Source of the DNA: Hetaerina americana | Taxonomy: Eukaryota > Arthropoda > Insecta > Odonata > Calopterygidae | Reading direction: 5' to 3' | Length of the DNA: 64,000 nucleotides | Assembly: GCA_022747635.1 (NCBI GenBank) | Contig: JAKTNV010000074.1 | Location: forward strand, 372,001-436,000 | Part shown: positions 51,601-62,094 of the stretch, one piece after another | How the letters are laid out: every line of letters starts with the position of its first letter | Position numbering within the stretch: the stretch's first letter is position 1 | Made by a program: the position numbers and the translations under genes | The notes under the pieces: model-generated | The model's database searches: none | The model's input: the letters and a program-made list of their open reading frames with translations, nothing else | What the model was told of the DNA's origin: nothing

Positions 51601-54600
51601 AAATGTAATGTCAGATTCTAAAGGATAAAACAGGGAATTCAGATAAGAAAATGATTTGCAAAAGCATTAACCAGGACAGTGCAAAAGTGCAAGTACCAGC
51701 AGGCCTTGGTGAAAATTAGGAGACAGGTGCACTGAAAGAAAAATGAAACATTTCAAAAAAGGGACATCAAAACATGAAAGCAAAATTATAAGACAAATAG
51801 AAAAGATCAATACTCCCCTCTGCTGCACTGGGAAATCGAATTCACTTGTATCTTTGATATCCCATTACCTCTCAAAATCTCCTGAATCCATTTTTCATAC
51901 CTTGGAATTTCTCCCAACAACTGTCTCTCTTCCCTTACCATGCCGTGAACATTGGTTTTTGTGTCTGCCCATTTTATTTTTTAAATCTTCTTCACTCCCA
52001 AATCTCAAAGGCCTCCCATCCATGCTTATTTTAATTCCAAGAAGCTGCAGGAGATGCCACTACCATAACTTTTAACGGAGTCATCTGCTAATATGCATTT
52101 CAATGCAAAAATTTCAGAGTGTAAAAATCATTCACCTTGACCAGGATTTGAACCTGGATCCCTCGTTAGCTGGCCAAGTGCTTTAGTCAGTTAAGCTATC
52201 AAGGCCTCCTCTTAAACTCTAAAAAATTTTTTTTCAGAGTTTAAGAGGATGCCTCAATAGCTTAACTGACTAAAGCACTTGGCCGGCTATGGAGGGATCC
52301 GGGTTCGAATCAAGGTCAAAGCCATTGATTTTTACACTGAAATTATTGCATTGAACTGCTTATCCTCTTGCTTCTGCTACCGAGTTTTTTAATCTTGTAA
52401 CTCGTATTTAAGGTTTCTAAAATAACATCCATCTCTTTGTAAACACTTTTTTACCTAATTCAATTCTTCTTTATAAAATTCTTCAAACATTCCCAATGCT
52501 CTGCCCACCCACTCTCAACAAAGCATTTTCAAATAGGTGTACTGTTTCATCTGTTCTAGTTCCAAGACATTTAAATTCCGATATTTTATTTTTTTTCTGA
52601 ATCTCCTTCCTTGAAAGCTATTTTGGAGGTGTCTTAGGAAATATTTAATGCATTTACATGAACATTTCTACGTTTTAAAGAAGCTTTTTATATTTTGACC
52701 TAAAACAATATGATTAACTTCCACTTGTTTTTAAATCAATATCAACAAGTCTCCAAGGGCAAATGATTACTTAGGGGATGATCAGTTTGCGTTTAGGAAG
52801 GAGAGAGGTACGCGTGATGCCATTGCAGTAATGAGATTATTAATCGAGAGGAATATAGAACAAAACCAGGAGGTATTTGCCTGTTTCGTAGATTTTGAAA
52901 AAGCATTTGATAGAGTGAATTGGGAAAAACTAATGAGTATATTGCAGAAAATAGGAATAGATTGGAGGAAAAGGAGGCTAATCCGCAACCTGTACATGTC
53001 TCAGACTGCTAAGGTGCGAGTGGGGAACGGGGAGTCCGGTTGGGCAGTGTTAGGAAGAGGTGTAAGGCAGGGTTGCCCATTATCACCGTTGCTGTTCAAC
53101 CTGTATGCAGAGGAAATGATTAAAGAGGCATGGGAAGAACTGGAGGTAGGAATGAAGGTGGGCGGGGAATTCGTAAAATCAGTTAGGTTTGCTGATGACC
53201 AAGCTTTAGTTCGTCAGTCAGCCAAGGGGTTTCAAGAATTGCTGAGTGAATTGGAAATTCAGTGCGACAGGTATGGGATGAGAATCAATATTAATAAAAC
53301 AAAGGTTATGCGATTTTCTAGAAAGAAAAAGGCTAAGCTTAACATTACATTAATTCATGTGAAAGTTAATCTAGAAACTTACCAATTAAGATCCAACCTC
53401 CATAACTATTCCACAAGAGGTAAATCGAATCTAAATACTACTTATTGTAGATTGTCATTAACTTACAACACATTTCACAATATGAACATACGACTGTATA
53501 ACTATCTGCCTACTCAGTTGAAATCAGATGGTATCCAGAGTTTCAAGAATAGGGTATATACCTGGTTACTTGCTCACCCACTATACTCATTGGATGAATT
53601 CTTTTGTGACAATTTTCATCACATTTAAGAAAGTATGTTTTTATGTTAAATAATACTTATATTGACGACATTTAATATGGTTGTACCATTTTAAAAATGA
53701 ATAAAGTATTATTATTATTATTATTATTAAAGTAGGAGTGCAAAAACTAGATCAGGTAGAACAGTTAACGTATCTCAGTAGTGTTTTGTACAAACATGGT
53801 CAAAGTAGTAGGGACGTAAGGAGAAGAATTGCGCTAGGCAAAGAGGCTTTCACAAGGAGGAGGGACGTTGAGTGAGGATATTAAGAAGAGACTCGTAAAA
53901 ACTTTGATATGGAGCATAGCTATGTACGGCACGGAAACATGGTCATTGAAGCAGGAGGATAGACGTAGACTGGTGGCTTTTGAAATTTGGTTGTGGAGAA
54001 GAATGGAGGTGAAATGGACTGAGAAGAAAACAAATGAGGAAGTACTTGGTATGGTGGGCGAAGAGAGGGGTTTGTTGGGAGAAATCTTATGGAGGCAGGA
54101 AAAATGGATGAGGGGTGTATTGACTGGGAGTGGGATGTTGAAGACTGTAATTGAGGGGAGAATGTTAGGCAAACGAGGAAAGGGAAGGAACAGGATAGGG
54201 ATGTTAGATGGGATGAAAGGAGGAAGAAAGTACTCAGAGATGAAGAGGGGCCTGATGTAGAGTAGGATGTTGTGTTTTGCTAGGGGTCACAAATTGTTGG
54301 ATTAGTAATTATGTCCATCCAAAAACCTACCTTAACCGGTAGATTACCTTATATTAATAATAATAATAAAGTCTTTTTAGTTTCTTGAAAAAAATTAAAA
54401 CTGGATTTGGCCAGCCTACCTCATAAAGAGGACACCTGCAATCATTTATACTGATTGACCATGTACTGTATTCACTCTTCTTGTACTTTTTCACAGGCTT
54501 AATCATTCATAATTTCAATAACTTGTATATTTTTGTTAATCTCTCATTTTCTGATAATAGCATCAGTGTAGGATTCCTTTCAATGGCGAATGATCGTACT

Positions 54601-57600
54601 TAGCCATGATTGTTTCTTGTTATTATGTGCAGTAAATATCTATCAGTCATTGCAAACAGGGGATATGATTATGCTTTGCGTGTAGTAAGTTCTTTGGTTT
54701 CCTTCTAATGTTTCATACCCATAATGATTGCATGTTAATTGCCAAATCAAGCCTCTTAAGTCTTACTTCTTACTTGAAGAATAACCTCTCAGACTTGTGG
54801 CAATACAATAGAAATGAAATGGGAATACAATGTAATATAATATTTTCCAGAGACTGAAATTAAGTTTACCTCATGTTGCTTATAGTAATGATATAGTCTC
54901 ATCCTCCTTATCATGTAAAAATATTAGGTATTGTATTAATATTACTTTACTGTTATGGTGACATTTGAATAAATAACTCCATTGTCTATGATTAATAATT
55001 ATTATTCTTATTTTTGCAATTTCAATGTCATTGCAGGACACAAAGTGAATATATCTAAACTTGTAATAATTGAGATACTGCAACTAGCAATAGATGAAAT
55101 ATTCTCTAATGCCAGAAAAACTTGTGATGAGCAGTGTATAAGTTTTATTAAGAAATTCATTCACAGAGTAGAAGCCAGGAGGATCTCTTTGATATGGCTT
55201 TGAATATAGATTGATGTTATAGATTTGACTTAAAGGGGTAATTTATAATGGTATAGAATGGTGTCTCTGTTGTGGTTATGGAGATTATTCCTTTTCTTAT
55301 CGCAGGGTGAACTCAGACTCATTGTATAGGCCAATTATTAATAAATTGATTCTTGTTGTCATTGATGCCATGCGAGATGATTTCATAATTGGCCCTGACG
55401 CAGCTCGTCACATGCCCTATCTCTCATCATTGATTTACAATGGTAGAGGAGTGCATTTCACCTCTTTAGTAGAACCACCAACTGTAACACTTCCAAGAAT
55501 AAAGGTATGTGTTTAGCCAGGTTCAATAATTTACTGGATAATTATATAAATGGGAGAATGCTGGTTTAAGATAAATATTATGATTTATTATGATAACTCT
55601 ATTCCTACCATTGAATTATGAACACTGAGGACATAGTGGAAAACTGCTACTTAAGTGATAATTCCAAATTCTACTCATATGAAAACTACAATGGTAGCCC
55701 CCACAGGGGATAGCCTTGTACCTGCCCACATGTTGGCAATGTTGAGTAATGATAAAAGTATGTGTTTTTCTAAGAAGATATTAAAAAAGGCTACTTAGAA
55801 GAAATCTTATACTGTTGTGAGTTTAACTTAGTAAATTGATATAACTTGGAAATGGGTTTGAACTATCATAAATTTAAACATGTAGCAGCTATGCTTGATT
55901 ATTTTAAATTTCTTGAAGTATAATGTCATTAAATAGGGTCATAAATTTTATTACAATTTACAGTTGTTTCTCATCCACTGATTCCACAAACTATGTATTA
56001 AGAATAGACTTTCTTATTGCTGAAATGCCTGTAACAAGTGTTTTGGGATTATAATAAAACTGTTATCTTTGAAGGTAACTTTAAAAGTGTTTACATTTCA
56101 AAGGAAGTGTTAAATATAACTTATTGTTTATCAGTATGCATATTTAGACTTCACACCAATCTCTCAAATCCCTGAAACTTGCTATTTAACTTTACGTAAC
56201 ATCATTTCAGCTGCATGGTTGAAATTGAGATAAATCATCAGCATAAAATTGATCTTTTCAAGAGATTTTGTGGTTGATTGCATTGATTTTAAGATCCACT
56301 CAGTCTTGATTAATTTTTTTTGTAATTCAATGAGCGTAATTAACGTTTGAAAATACGAATTAAGCTACTAAAAGATGTAACACATTACAAATTAGAAAAG
56401 TGTAAAATGAGGAATAGTTACATACAGGTACATTAGTATACACAGGTATGTATATATGTATACATACATACCTACCTGTATATACTAATGATCCTATTAG
56501 TAAAAAAGTTCAGTTCATAGTACATCTGTATTATGGAAATATCTTGTCCGAGTTAATCATTGTTAATTAATGAATGGGTTTACGGTGAATTCATTATGTT
56601 CCAATATCAATTTTTGGGTGCTTTCCTCTTTGTTTAAATTGTATTATATGTACATGTACATAGTGTATGCTTGTTTGTATGCACACATGTATATTATTTT
56701 ATTTTGTTGTCCAATAATTTCTTGTAATATTTGTTCTTGTACAATTTTCAATTGCTAGAAATTATGTTCTACTGGAATATACCCACTTGCAGGCAATGAC
56801 CATGGGGACAATTCCAAATTATGTTGATGTGATATTAAATGTGATAGAAAAAGAGTCCAACTGCTCAAAAGAAAACAGTTTCATTGGGAGAGCAGCTGCC
56901 AAGCGACTGAATACTGTATTTTATGGAGATGATACTTGGCTGCGACTTTTTCCAAATTCATTCCTTCGTTTTGAGGGTACTTCATCATTTTATGTATCAG
57001 ATTTCAACGAGGTATGTCAGTTTAATTTAGATTACTAATGCTTTATATGAAATTGTCTCATTTTCTATAAAAGCCATGGTTACATTACACGTGAACTCTT
57101 TAAGTAAACAAATGGAGATTGTGTTTCAGTTTTAAATAATCAAATATGTGTGAAAAACTTATTATTTTCCAATGACAAAAAATATTAAATTAGCCCAATT
57201 GAAAATTGTGTGCGCCTTGAAAAGGACTCAAAACTCATGTTCTGTCCTATACCTAGTTGTCAGATGCAGTTGTTGAAGTGTCTTATCACTGCATCATTTT
57301 ATAGTGATGGATTGCTCAATGGAAATTTTTGTTGAAAATGCTCTAGAGGATCTTTAATCACCATCTTTTTATGAGTTTCGTGTCTGCCATCCCAGTAAAT
57401 CAAGATTATATTAAGAATTAATTATAAAAATATGGAATTTTGACTTGTAACCTAACTTTTTATAGTTCTTGAAATGCAATTATGTAGTTGACACTATCCT
57501 ATTTCAATTGAGCTTCCATTATGTAATTATGAACAAATGCTTGAATCTTTGCAACCCTAGTTGCCACCTACATTGATGTGGGTGGCAACCCATCCACATT

Positions 57601-60600
57601 CCCATTTCAGTTTATCTTAATTGTACTTTTTTCTGCATTATTGAAATTGCATTAATATCATTGCCTATTATTTTTTCCAATCAGAATTCATCTTCCTATC
57701 TTATTTTTCCAATCTGAAGTTAAGTAGTTTATGTTGCAAACATATTTGGTGTTCGTATTTTCTGAAATTATATGAATTTAAAATTAACAACTTAAGCAAC
57801 ATGTGTCATGAAAAATAAGTTTGGTATGGAAAATTATGAATTTATTATTTATTTGTTTCAGTATTATACTCATATTAGCATTAGCCATAAAATGTGTATT
57901 TTATCTCACAGGTATCGGGTATTATATTAAAATGTAACATGTAACTGGGTGGCTTAATGAAGGCTATATTTGCATGGTGAAAAAAAGCTTCATTCTCACC
58001 TAATTGTTGTCAATAAAATCAAATATTGGTCTCTTTCACTAAAATAAATCAATAAGTTATATATCTTTATAATTATGATATGTTTCTTAGAGGCACGGTA
58101 GTCCAGGGGTATAGCATTGGACTACTGACCAGAAGACCTGGGTTCGATTCCCAGGCAAGCCTTTCTGGGCACCCTCGACTCCAGCTGTGTGATTTTTTGG
58201 GTACCAGATCTTCCTTGGAAACCATAGCCAGCACAGGGAAGGAACTGGCCCCCCTACCCTGATGTGTGAATTTCACGTGCCATTAGGCTTGGTATTGGGT
58301 GAACTCTACCATCACTTACCAAACTGGCCTTTGAGTTGATTACTTTATTTATGGTTTTATATGTAATTAAGGGACACAGAATATGGACTCATTATATTTT
58401 AATTTTGTAATTAATGTAGGTAGATAACAATGTTACACGCCATTTAGACCATGAATTACAGCAGGATGATTGGGACGTCATGATTCTTCATTATCTTGGT
58501 CTAGATCACATCGGGCATGTTCATGGACCATATAGCAAATTGATACCACAAAAGTTACAGGAAATGGATGATGTCATAAAAAAACTTTTTCTTGGCTTAA
58601 AAAAAAAGGTATGAAAGTAAAACATTATGTTCTCGTATTCATTCGTTGAACATTTTCATTTTTGACATTATTTTCATAACTTTCAACCCAGTGTTATGTG
58701 ATGCCAAATTTTTAAAAATAAGTCAAGGGTAAAAACAAATGCCATTAAAAAAACAAGGCTTACACATTATTTCTGTTTTAATACAGTTATTTTCATTCAG
58801 ATTTTCAATGAATGCTGATTGAAACCACAACATTAACAGATCTGAAAGTTGGTTCTTATAGATTTTATTTTCTTTTACTAATATTAATTTCCTTAATTAT
58901 CAAATATTCATGTATAAATCAAAATTGTAATTTATTTTGTATTTATGTACACATTCAACCTTCAGGTGAAGATTCAGGTTTCAACTTCATGATTGTTCAA
59001 TAAAAGTTTTTATAGGTGGATTTGAAGAAGATTTTCTTTTTATTTCCAATGGAGAAATTCTACAAAATCAAGCCATAAACAGAATATAAGATATCTAAAT
59101 CAACTCGTTAAATACTCTTTGTTTCAGACTACTACATGGGGAAAAATCTTTATGCTTGAGACCTTTTGGACTTACAAGATGATGTATCACTCTAGTAAAC
59201 TTATTAGGAGTATTCAGATTTCACTGCATTTTTTTCCTATTTTTACATTCCTGTTTAAGAGCTCTTAATTCAAACCTCATGTAAGAGCTATCTCTCTTTT
59301 GAGAAATGGAGTCGGCTTTTACTCCTTTGTTTTTTGGGGGAATATTCTTTAACATTTCTAATAAATTCCCCTATCTTAAGTCCAATCTTCTGTCATTTGA
59401 ACCTTCCTATTAAGTTTCATTTTTGCCACTTAACCCCCAATCATCACTTCCCTCAATCACTCTAGTTCCCACTATTTATAACATACATTTTTGCAATAGG
59501 TATTTGACTTAGTCCAGTGTTTTGATCATTTTGAGATGAGATAAAGGGTATGGCATCTTACAAAATATCATAGATTCACATGCATCTAATTTTGAGGAAG
59601 TATAGTGTTAAATTTAATACATGCCATATAAATGTGCACTTGTTGATATGAAAGTATGTTTTCTCTAAAAATCTTAGACACTAAGTTCAGTTTTATCAAT
59701 TTTATCTCAAATATTTTTTTGGTAGTTTTTTTTGGCAATGTTTCGATCACCTCTAATACCATATATCCTCTGTATCACTTCTATCATTTCACACAGCATC
59801 ATTCCTCTCTTCTTGTGATATGTGGAGACCATGGAATGAAAGACACTGGAGGGCATGGTGGTGCCACATATTCAGAGACTCATGTTCCTCTGCTCTTTGT
59901 TTCACCACTATCCTTGGACTTCAAGAGCCATTGCCTGTGAGTTTTACTGCATATTTATCAATCAAGTACTGATCAGGTGGCACCGAAAAGAAAATTGTAA
60001 ATGTAAATGTTCACATTATATGAAAAGAAAACATAAATAAACTAATTAACCAGATTATGATAAGATTATACATAGGTATAACATATGTGTGTAGTCAGCA
60101 TGTGAAAGCATATCAATGCAATAACAAAACTAATTAAAATAAAAAATGGTCATTTAGCATTAAAGAGGTAGTCACAGCACAGTAAACAGCTCCTAAATAT
60201 ATTTGAATTTGCTGGGAAGGGTTCATATTATTCTCCTCGTAAATGATCCCGATTGAAGTACCAGGTACTCTATTAATGACTATTTTATGTGCAAAAATTC
60301 AATTTTATGTAATATAGTTTGCTTAATGTGTTATGTACCTAAATATGTGATTAAACCTTTTATTGATTTGACTCAAGTACTGCATCAGATACAGCCATCG
60401 CAAGTTGAAATGTGTTGTTCACATGTGCCTGCATCTAATAATGAAAAGAAAGCTATTTAAATGGGTTTTTCTTCACATAGGAGAACAGGAAAATGTGGCA
60501 TATGCTAGGTTTGGACCATAGGGATAGTGAAAAACACATTTCACATTGATTTTAGTGAGATATGCAGCAATAGCATTATCATTGCGTGGTTGTACAAATC

Positions 60601-62083
60601 ATGGTGCACCATCCAGCCTGTTGCTATGAAATGTAGCCTTTTCTGATAATATGGCCTGGAAGAATTTACTGTGTATCCACATAACATATACAGTTGGGTG
60701 TACTGGTATGACATGCTTATGTGCCATTTCTTGAATATCAAAAAATATGACCATAACTATCCGAACAGAAGCTACCAACGTAGTTTTCTTTGGTGTGGAT
60801 ATTGCTTGAGTTAGAGAGCCCCACAAAGCTTTACTATTTGCTTGCAGTATCAATATGGTGTAGCCAAATTTAATATGCATTGGTTACCTATAAAAGAAAC
60901 TCCTTATGTACTGTTATGAGCAGTTTCAGAACTCACTGCACAAAAACAATGGATCATGTGCAATTTTTTTTTACCAACTACTGGGTGACACCCAAAAGAA
61001 ATTTTTAGCATATCTGGTAGTACTCTTAACATTATTTGACAAACTTCTCTTGCAATGGCAGCAATTATTTTAATGTTTACTTTCATTTGAGCAATGGCTG
61101 GAGCTCTGGGTCCACCTTCCTTAGAAATGGTCTCCTCCCCATGAACATTTGAAGATATCTTAAAGCTGTTAAATGTGGAAAAATAGCCTCTCCGTGACCC
61201 TCCTGCAGCATTACATGGGCTTTGACTGATGATTTGTTCAGGCAAAAGCAACATTTCAATACAGCGTATTGCTTGTAGGTGAAATGAACATTATAACTTG
61301 CAAAAGCTGCTGTTGATGCATGGCTCAGGTCAGGATTGTATGGATAGTTAAAAAACAATTTGAATTTGTAAGATTTCCATTATTTCCAGAAGGAGATCAT
61401 TAAAATCTTATGTATGATAATAAAACTACTTAATTTGCTGTTTGGTTTAAATGGGTAAGAGCTTAAGTAATTATATATTGTATTGCACTCGTTTTCCTAT
61501 AACATACTAATATACTGCAAGTTCAACTGTGGGGATCATCTTCAGGTACATAGCATATCTGAAAAAGACAAACCTGGCCTCAAAATGCATAGTACATGTA
61601 CAAAGACAAAATTGAGCTGTTACAATTAGTGTTTCAATTACTCAAACGTGCTACTTATTCCATTACTTCCCATATACCCTGATTGATTCACTGAGCTAGA
61701 GACTTTTCATTGAAAAATAGTGTGTAAATATTTAATTATATCCTCATTTCACATTAATGATGCATTAAAATTCAGTTAATTATCAAAATTAATCTTTTAA
61801 CACCATGTGTGCAGCATTTACTTAATTTCAAAATGATTTTTCAAGTTTTACCTTTCTATTTTTAGGGATTTAAATATTAAAGATAGAATTGTCAACCAAC
61901 GAGATTTGGCATCCACACTTTCAGTCCTTCTTGGTTTACAACCTCCTTCCATGAACTTGGGTGCTGCAATTCCATGTATCCTCAGAATATTTATTCCGGA
62001 GACTGATGCCTATCTGTATGCACTTCATGTGAATGCATGGCAGGTAGCTTCCCTTCTTGAGAGTGTACATGACTCCTTTAAAG
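42498..62083 (+). CDS. PIGG: GPI ethanolamine phosphate transferase 2, N-terminal 6 coding exons (partial, 3' end outside window)
   Basis: ER membrane enzyme that transfers ethanolamine phosphate to the second mannose of the GPI anchor. Exons: 42498-42655, 55306-55504, 56793-57011, 58420-58608, 59797-59936, 61866-62083; in frame, 374 codons plus 1 nt. Residues about 9-32 (MWLLWTLTVALIGQVLFIYG) form a signal anchor. The lumenal alkaline-phosphatase-like domain has metal/nucleophile motifs LILVVIDAMRDDF (D73), PPTVTLPRIK (Thr nucleophile region, about T112), HYLGLDHIGHVHGP (D221, H225) and VICGDHGMKDTGGHGG (D266, H267). FVSDFNE-VDNNVTRHLD is specific to PIGG rather than PIGN or PIGO. The multi-spanning C-terminal half is not in the window. 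The start is uncertain: in-frame ATGs exist at 42435, 42498, 42513 and 42522. Confidence 0.92.
42656..44579. other. PIGG intron 1, 5' part
   Basis: No exon recognised. Includes a two-copy tandem repeat of about 60 bp at 43030-43148, listed separately. Confidence 0.4.
43030..43148. repeat. Two-copy tandem repeat, about 60-bp unit
   Basis: Two adjacent copies starting AAACATTGTGAAATAGTA and AAACATTGTAAAATAGTA, both ending with TAGGTAGGGCACGGAAAGAA. Confidence 0.8.
44580..46285 (-). mobile_element. RTE-clade retrotransposon fossil
   Basis: Minus strand 45222-45030 gives FFGLIGSISDGRIWQEDF, then CKAYRICLILPAAKVVFRII (cf. the N-terminal RT segment CxNYRGISLLxxxxKVxxRII). 45990-45590 corresponds to the endonuclease part, by match to the 11.2-11.75 kb copy. 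45895-46280 is shared with 25.44-25.87 kb. Highly decayed. Confidence 0.65.
45357..45414. repeat. 58-bp near-perfect hairpin
   Basis: GGGGTTAAATTATAATCAAC is followed by an inverted copy ending TATAATTTAACCCC, with a CTTGGTTT / AAACCAAG tip. It lies inside the RTE fossil and is unlike the hammerhead palindromes. Confidence 0.8.
46400..46960 (+). mobile_element. Penelope-like element fragment: GIY-YIG endonuclease plus hammerhead-like 3' region
   Basis: The plus strand from 46411 gives LLKSGIYKLKCNNCNTFYVG, matching the GIY...FYxGxTGRN core of Penelope-like GIY-YIG nucleases. After a stop (46500 region) come AKEHNM, LLAKHLL and ILHILPKG, also typical of that domain. About 260 bp further is GTAC (46878-46881), ATGATGA, 14 nt, GAAAC (46903-46907). 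The 14 nt fold as GCCG-CTAGT-CGGT. The first core base is A instead of C, so this copy should be inactive. The RT part is absent. Confidence 0.72.
46961..47590 (-). mobile_element. Non-LTR retrotransposon 3' fragment
   Basis: The minus strand gives MLGLKLFNKLPHEIKHETK and FCSVNEYLE, resembling the 3'-terminal ORF ends of CR1/Jockey-like elements (xKxxNxLPxxIK...YSxxEYL). 47271-47590 is the inverted homologue of 50140-50440, which holds an RT-like MLFADS motif. Confidence 0.6.
47605..48885 (+). mobile_element. RTE-clade retrotransposon, internally deleted
   Basis: The order on the plus strand is RPTKLDIEKEHDVEED, AVGVDNIPAGLLKCSGKCG, IRSIYEEGIWPKDLVRSILV, a deletion near 47875, then GVRQGCPLSPLLFNLYAEEM (in another frame), VRFADDQGLV and the C-terminal ORF 48393-48782 (TLIWSIAMYGTETWSLKQEY). 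The 3' tail is GTGTCCATCCAAAAACCTACC and CCTTAACCGGTAGATTACC. RT motif A is lost with the deletion. Confidence 0.85.
48886..50139. other. PIGG intron 1, between retroelement copies
   Basis: No conserved gene. 49029-49520 shows a broken open frame (FESQASFGPLHILEIETEKF, then ALLRSGMGDITGEEE) that looks like decayed coding sequence of unknown origin. Confidence 0.35.
50140..50440 (+). mobile_element. Non-LTR RT fragment, inverted homologue of 47271-47590
   Basis: The plus strand reads NQAMLFADSTYGVSKCKDV, like the RT catalytic segment xxxYADDTxxxxxxKxxxxL with ADD decayed to ADS. The reverse complement matches 47271-47590 over about 300 bp with scattered differences. Confidence 0.6.
50860..51740 (+). 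mobile_element. RTE-clade retrotransposon, endonuclease end
   Basis: The frame from 50858 gives VIIGTWNVRMMLRIGIFENI and MERRNIDILELHEVRRKYSR, the apurinic-type endonuclease start of RTE proteins (GTWNVRTL...IDILGLSEVRW). Further downstream the frame is broken. It is possibly the 5' half of the copy at 52.75-54.35 kb. Confidence 0.75.
52099..52355. repeat. Inverted pair of tRNA-derived SINE heads (foldback)
   Basis: Two copies head to head: minus 52208-52137 and plus 52249-52318, each with A-box-like AGCTTAACTGACTAAAGCAC and B-box GGGTTCGAATC (or AGGTTCAAATC). Short bodies continue outwards to matching TTTTTACACT ends. The centre is an AT-rich turn (CTCTTAAACTCTAAAAAATT). A transcript would fold into a hairpin of about 125 bp. 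Confidence 0.75.
52750..54352 (+). mobile_element. RTE-clade retrotransposon with RT domain, interrupted by a nested insertion
   Basis: The open frame 52831-53346 covers RT motifs: FVDFEKAFDRVNW (A), GVRQGCPLSPLLFNLYAEEM (B) and VRFADDQALV (C, FADD); just upstream is GDDQFAFRKERGTRDAI. At 53347 a foreign retroelement end is inserted, and the RTE resumes at about 53730 with the C-terminal ORF 53868-54260 (TLIWSIAMYGTETWSLKQED) and 3' tail (54312-54352). A small deletion near 53866 shifts the frame, as in the 48.4 kb copy. Best-preserved RT in the window, not intact. Confidence 0.88.
53347..53730 (+). mobile_element. Nested non-LTR 3' end with (ATT)n tail
   Basis: Open to 53628 and encodes MNIRLYNYLPTQLKSDGIQS, then FKNRVYTWLLAHPLYSLDEF, the terminal segment of CR1/Jockey-like ORF2 proteins. 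It is followed by AATAAAG and a run of ATT triplets (53708-53730). The RTE sequence on both sides is continuous with uninterrupted copies at 38.43 and 48.24 kb, so the borders are well defined. Confidence 0.82.
54353..55305. other. PIGG intron 1, 3' end
   Basis: No conserved exon. An open frame at about 55040-55203 follows a plausible acceptor (CATTGCAG at 55030-55037) but has no recognisable protein. Confidence 0.35.
55306..55504 (+). CDS. PIGG: PIGG coding exon 2
   Basis: Acceptor TTATCGCAG|GGTGAA and donor ATAAAG|GTATGT. Encodes LILVVIDAMRDDFIIGPDAA and VEPPTVTLPRIK. Confidence 0.94.
55505..56792. other. PIGG intron 2
   Basis: AT-rich; only a hairpin at 56432-56489 stands out. Confidence 0.4.
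56432..56489. repeat. 58-bp imperfect hairpin
   Basis: ATTAGTATACACAGGTATG pairs with CATACCTACCTGTATATACTAAT through a (TA/TG)-rich centre. Confidence 0.7.
56793..57011 (+). CDS. PIGG: PIGG coding exon 3
   Basis: Acceptor CACTTGCAG|GCAATG and donor AACGAG|GTATGT, 73 codons. Encodes TMGTIPNYVDVILNV and VFYGDDTWLRLFPN. Confidence 0.94.
57012..58091. other. PIGG intron 3, 5' part
   Basis: AT-rich, nothing recognised. Confidence 0.4.
58092..58320 (+). repeat. tRNA-derived SINE
   Basis: The tRNA-like head GGCACGGTAGTCCAGGGGTA has a B box GGTTCGATTCC at 58141-58151, followed by a non-tRNA body (CCTCGACTCCAGCTGTGTG and CCATTAGGCTTGG). The anticodon arm does not form a regular 5-bp stem with 7-nt loop, so a SINE is favoured over a tRNA gene. 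Confidence 0.65.
58420..58608 (+). CDS. PIGG: PIGG coding exon 4
   Basis: Acceptor TTAATGTAG|GTAGAT and donor AAAAAG|GTATGA, 63 codons. Encodes VDNNVTRHLD and LHYLGLDHIGHVHGP. Confidence 0.94.
58609..59796. other. PIGG intron 4
   Basis: AT-rich, nothing recognised. Confidence 0.4.
59797..59936 (+). CDS. PIGG: PIGG coding exon 5
   Basis: Acceptor TTTCACACAG|CATCAT and donor TGCCT|GTGAGT. Encodes LLVICGDHGMKDTGGHGGAT and HVPLLFVSP. Confidence 0.93.
60375..60450 (+). repeat. Degenerate hammerhead-like repeat end
   Basis: CAAGTACTGCATCAGATACA, then CCATCGCAAGTTGAAATGTG: resembles the GTAC-CTGATGA-N14-GAAAC motif but with several core changes. Confidence 0.35.
60540..61335 (-). pseudogene. DDE (IS630/Tc1-mariner-like) transposase fossil
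   Basis: Minus strand in order: TYKQYAVLKCCFCLNKSSVK (N-terminal helix-turn-helix start), MFMGRRPFLRKVDPELQPLL, a frame-broken middle part, then FFQAILSEKATFHSNRL (60660-60610), resembling the insect transposase motif F-x-x-x-I-x-F-S-D-E-A-x-F-H. Stops and shifts throughout. The family is inferred from motif resemblance. PIGG intron 5. Confidence 0.45.
61500..61560 (-). repeat. Hammerhead-like repeat end (CTGAAGA form)
   Basis: Minus strand: GTAC (61549-61546), CTGAAGA (61545-61539), 14 nt, GAAC (61524-61521). Keeps the 14-nt spacing; the cleavage side is decayed. PIGG intron 5. Confidence 0.5.
61866..62083 (+). CDS. PIGG: PIGG coding exon 6 (last in window)
   Basis: Acceptor TATTTTTAG|GGATTT. 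Encodes RDLASTLSVLLGLQPPS and LHVNAWQVASLLESVHDSFK, aligning with the family segment after the catalytic domain. The proposed donor AAAG|GTTGGA is weak; without splicing the frame ends at TGA 62092-62094. Confidence 0.85.
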
Positions 62084-62094
62084 GTTGGAGATGA

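Noticed and set aside
52137..52318. Possible tRNA genes at 52137-52208(-) and 52249-52318(+)
   Set aside because: A and B boxes are present but the anticodon arm has mismatches and no T33, acceptor ends do not pair well, and a non-tRNA body follows. SINE heads fit better.
58092..58162. Possible tRNA gene
   Set aside because: The anticodon stem does not close properly and a SINE body follows directly.
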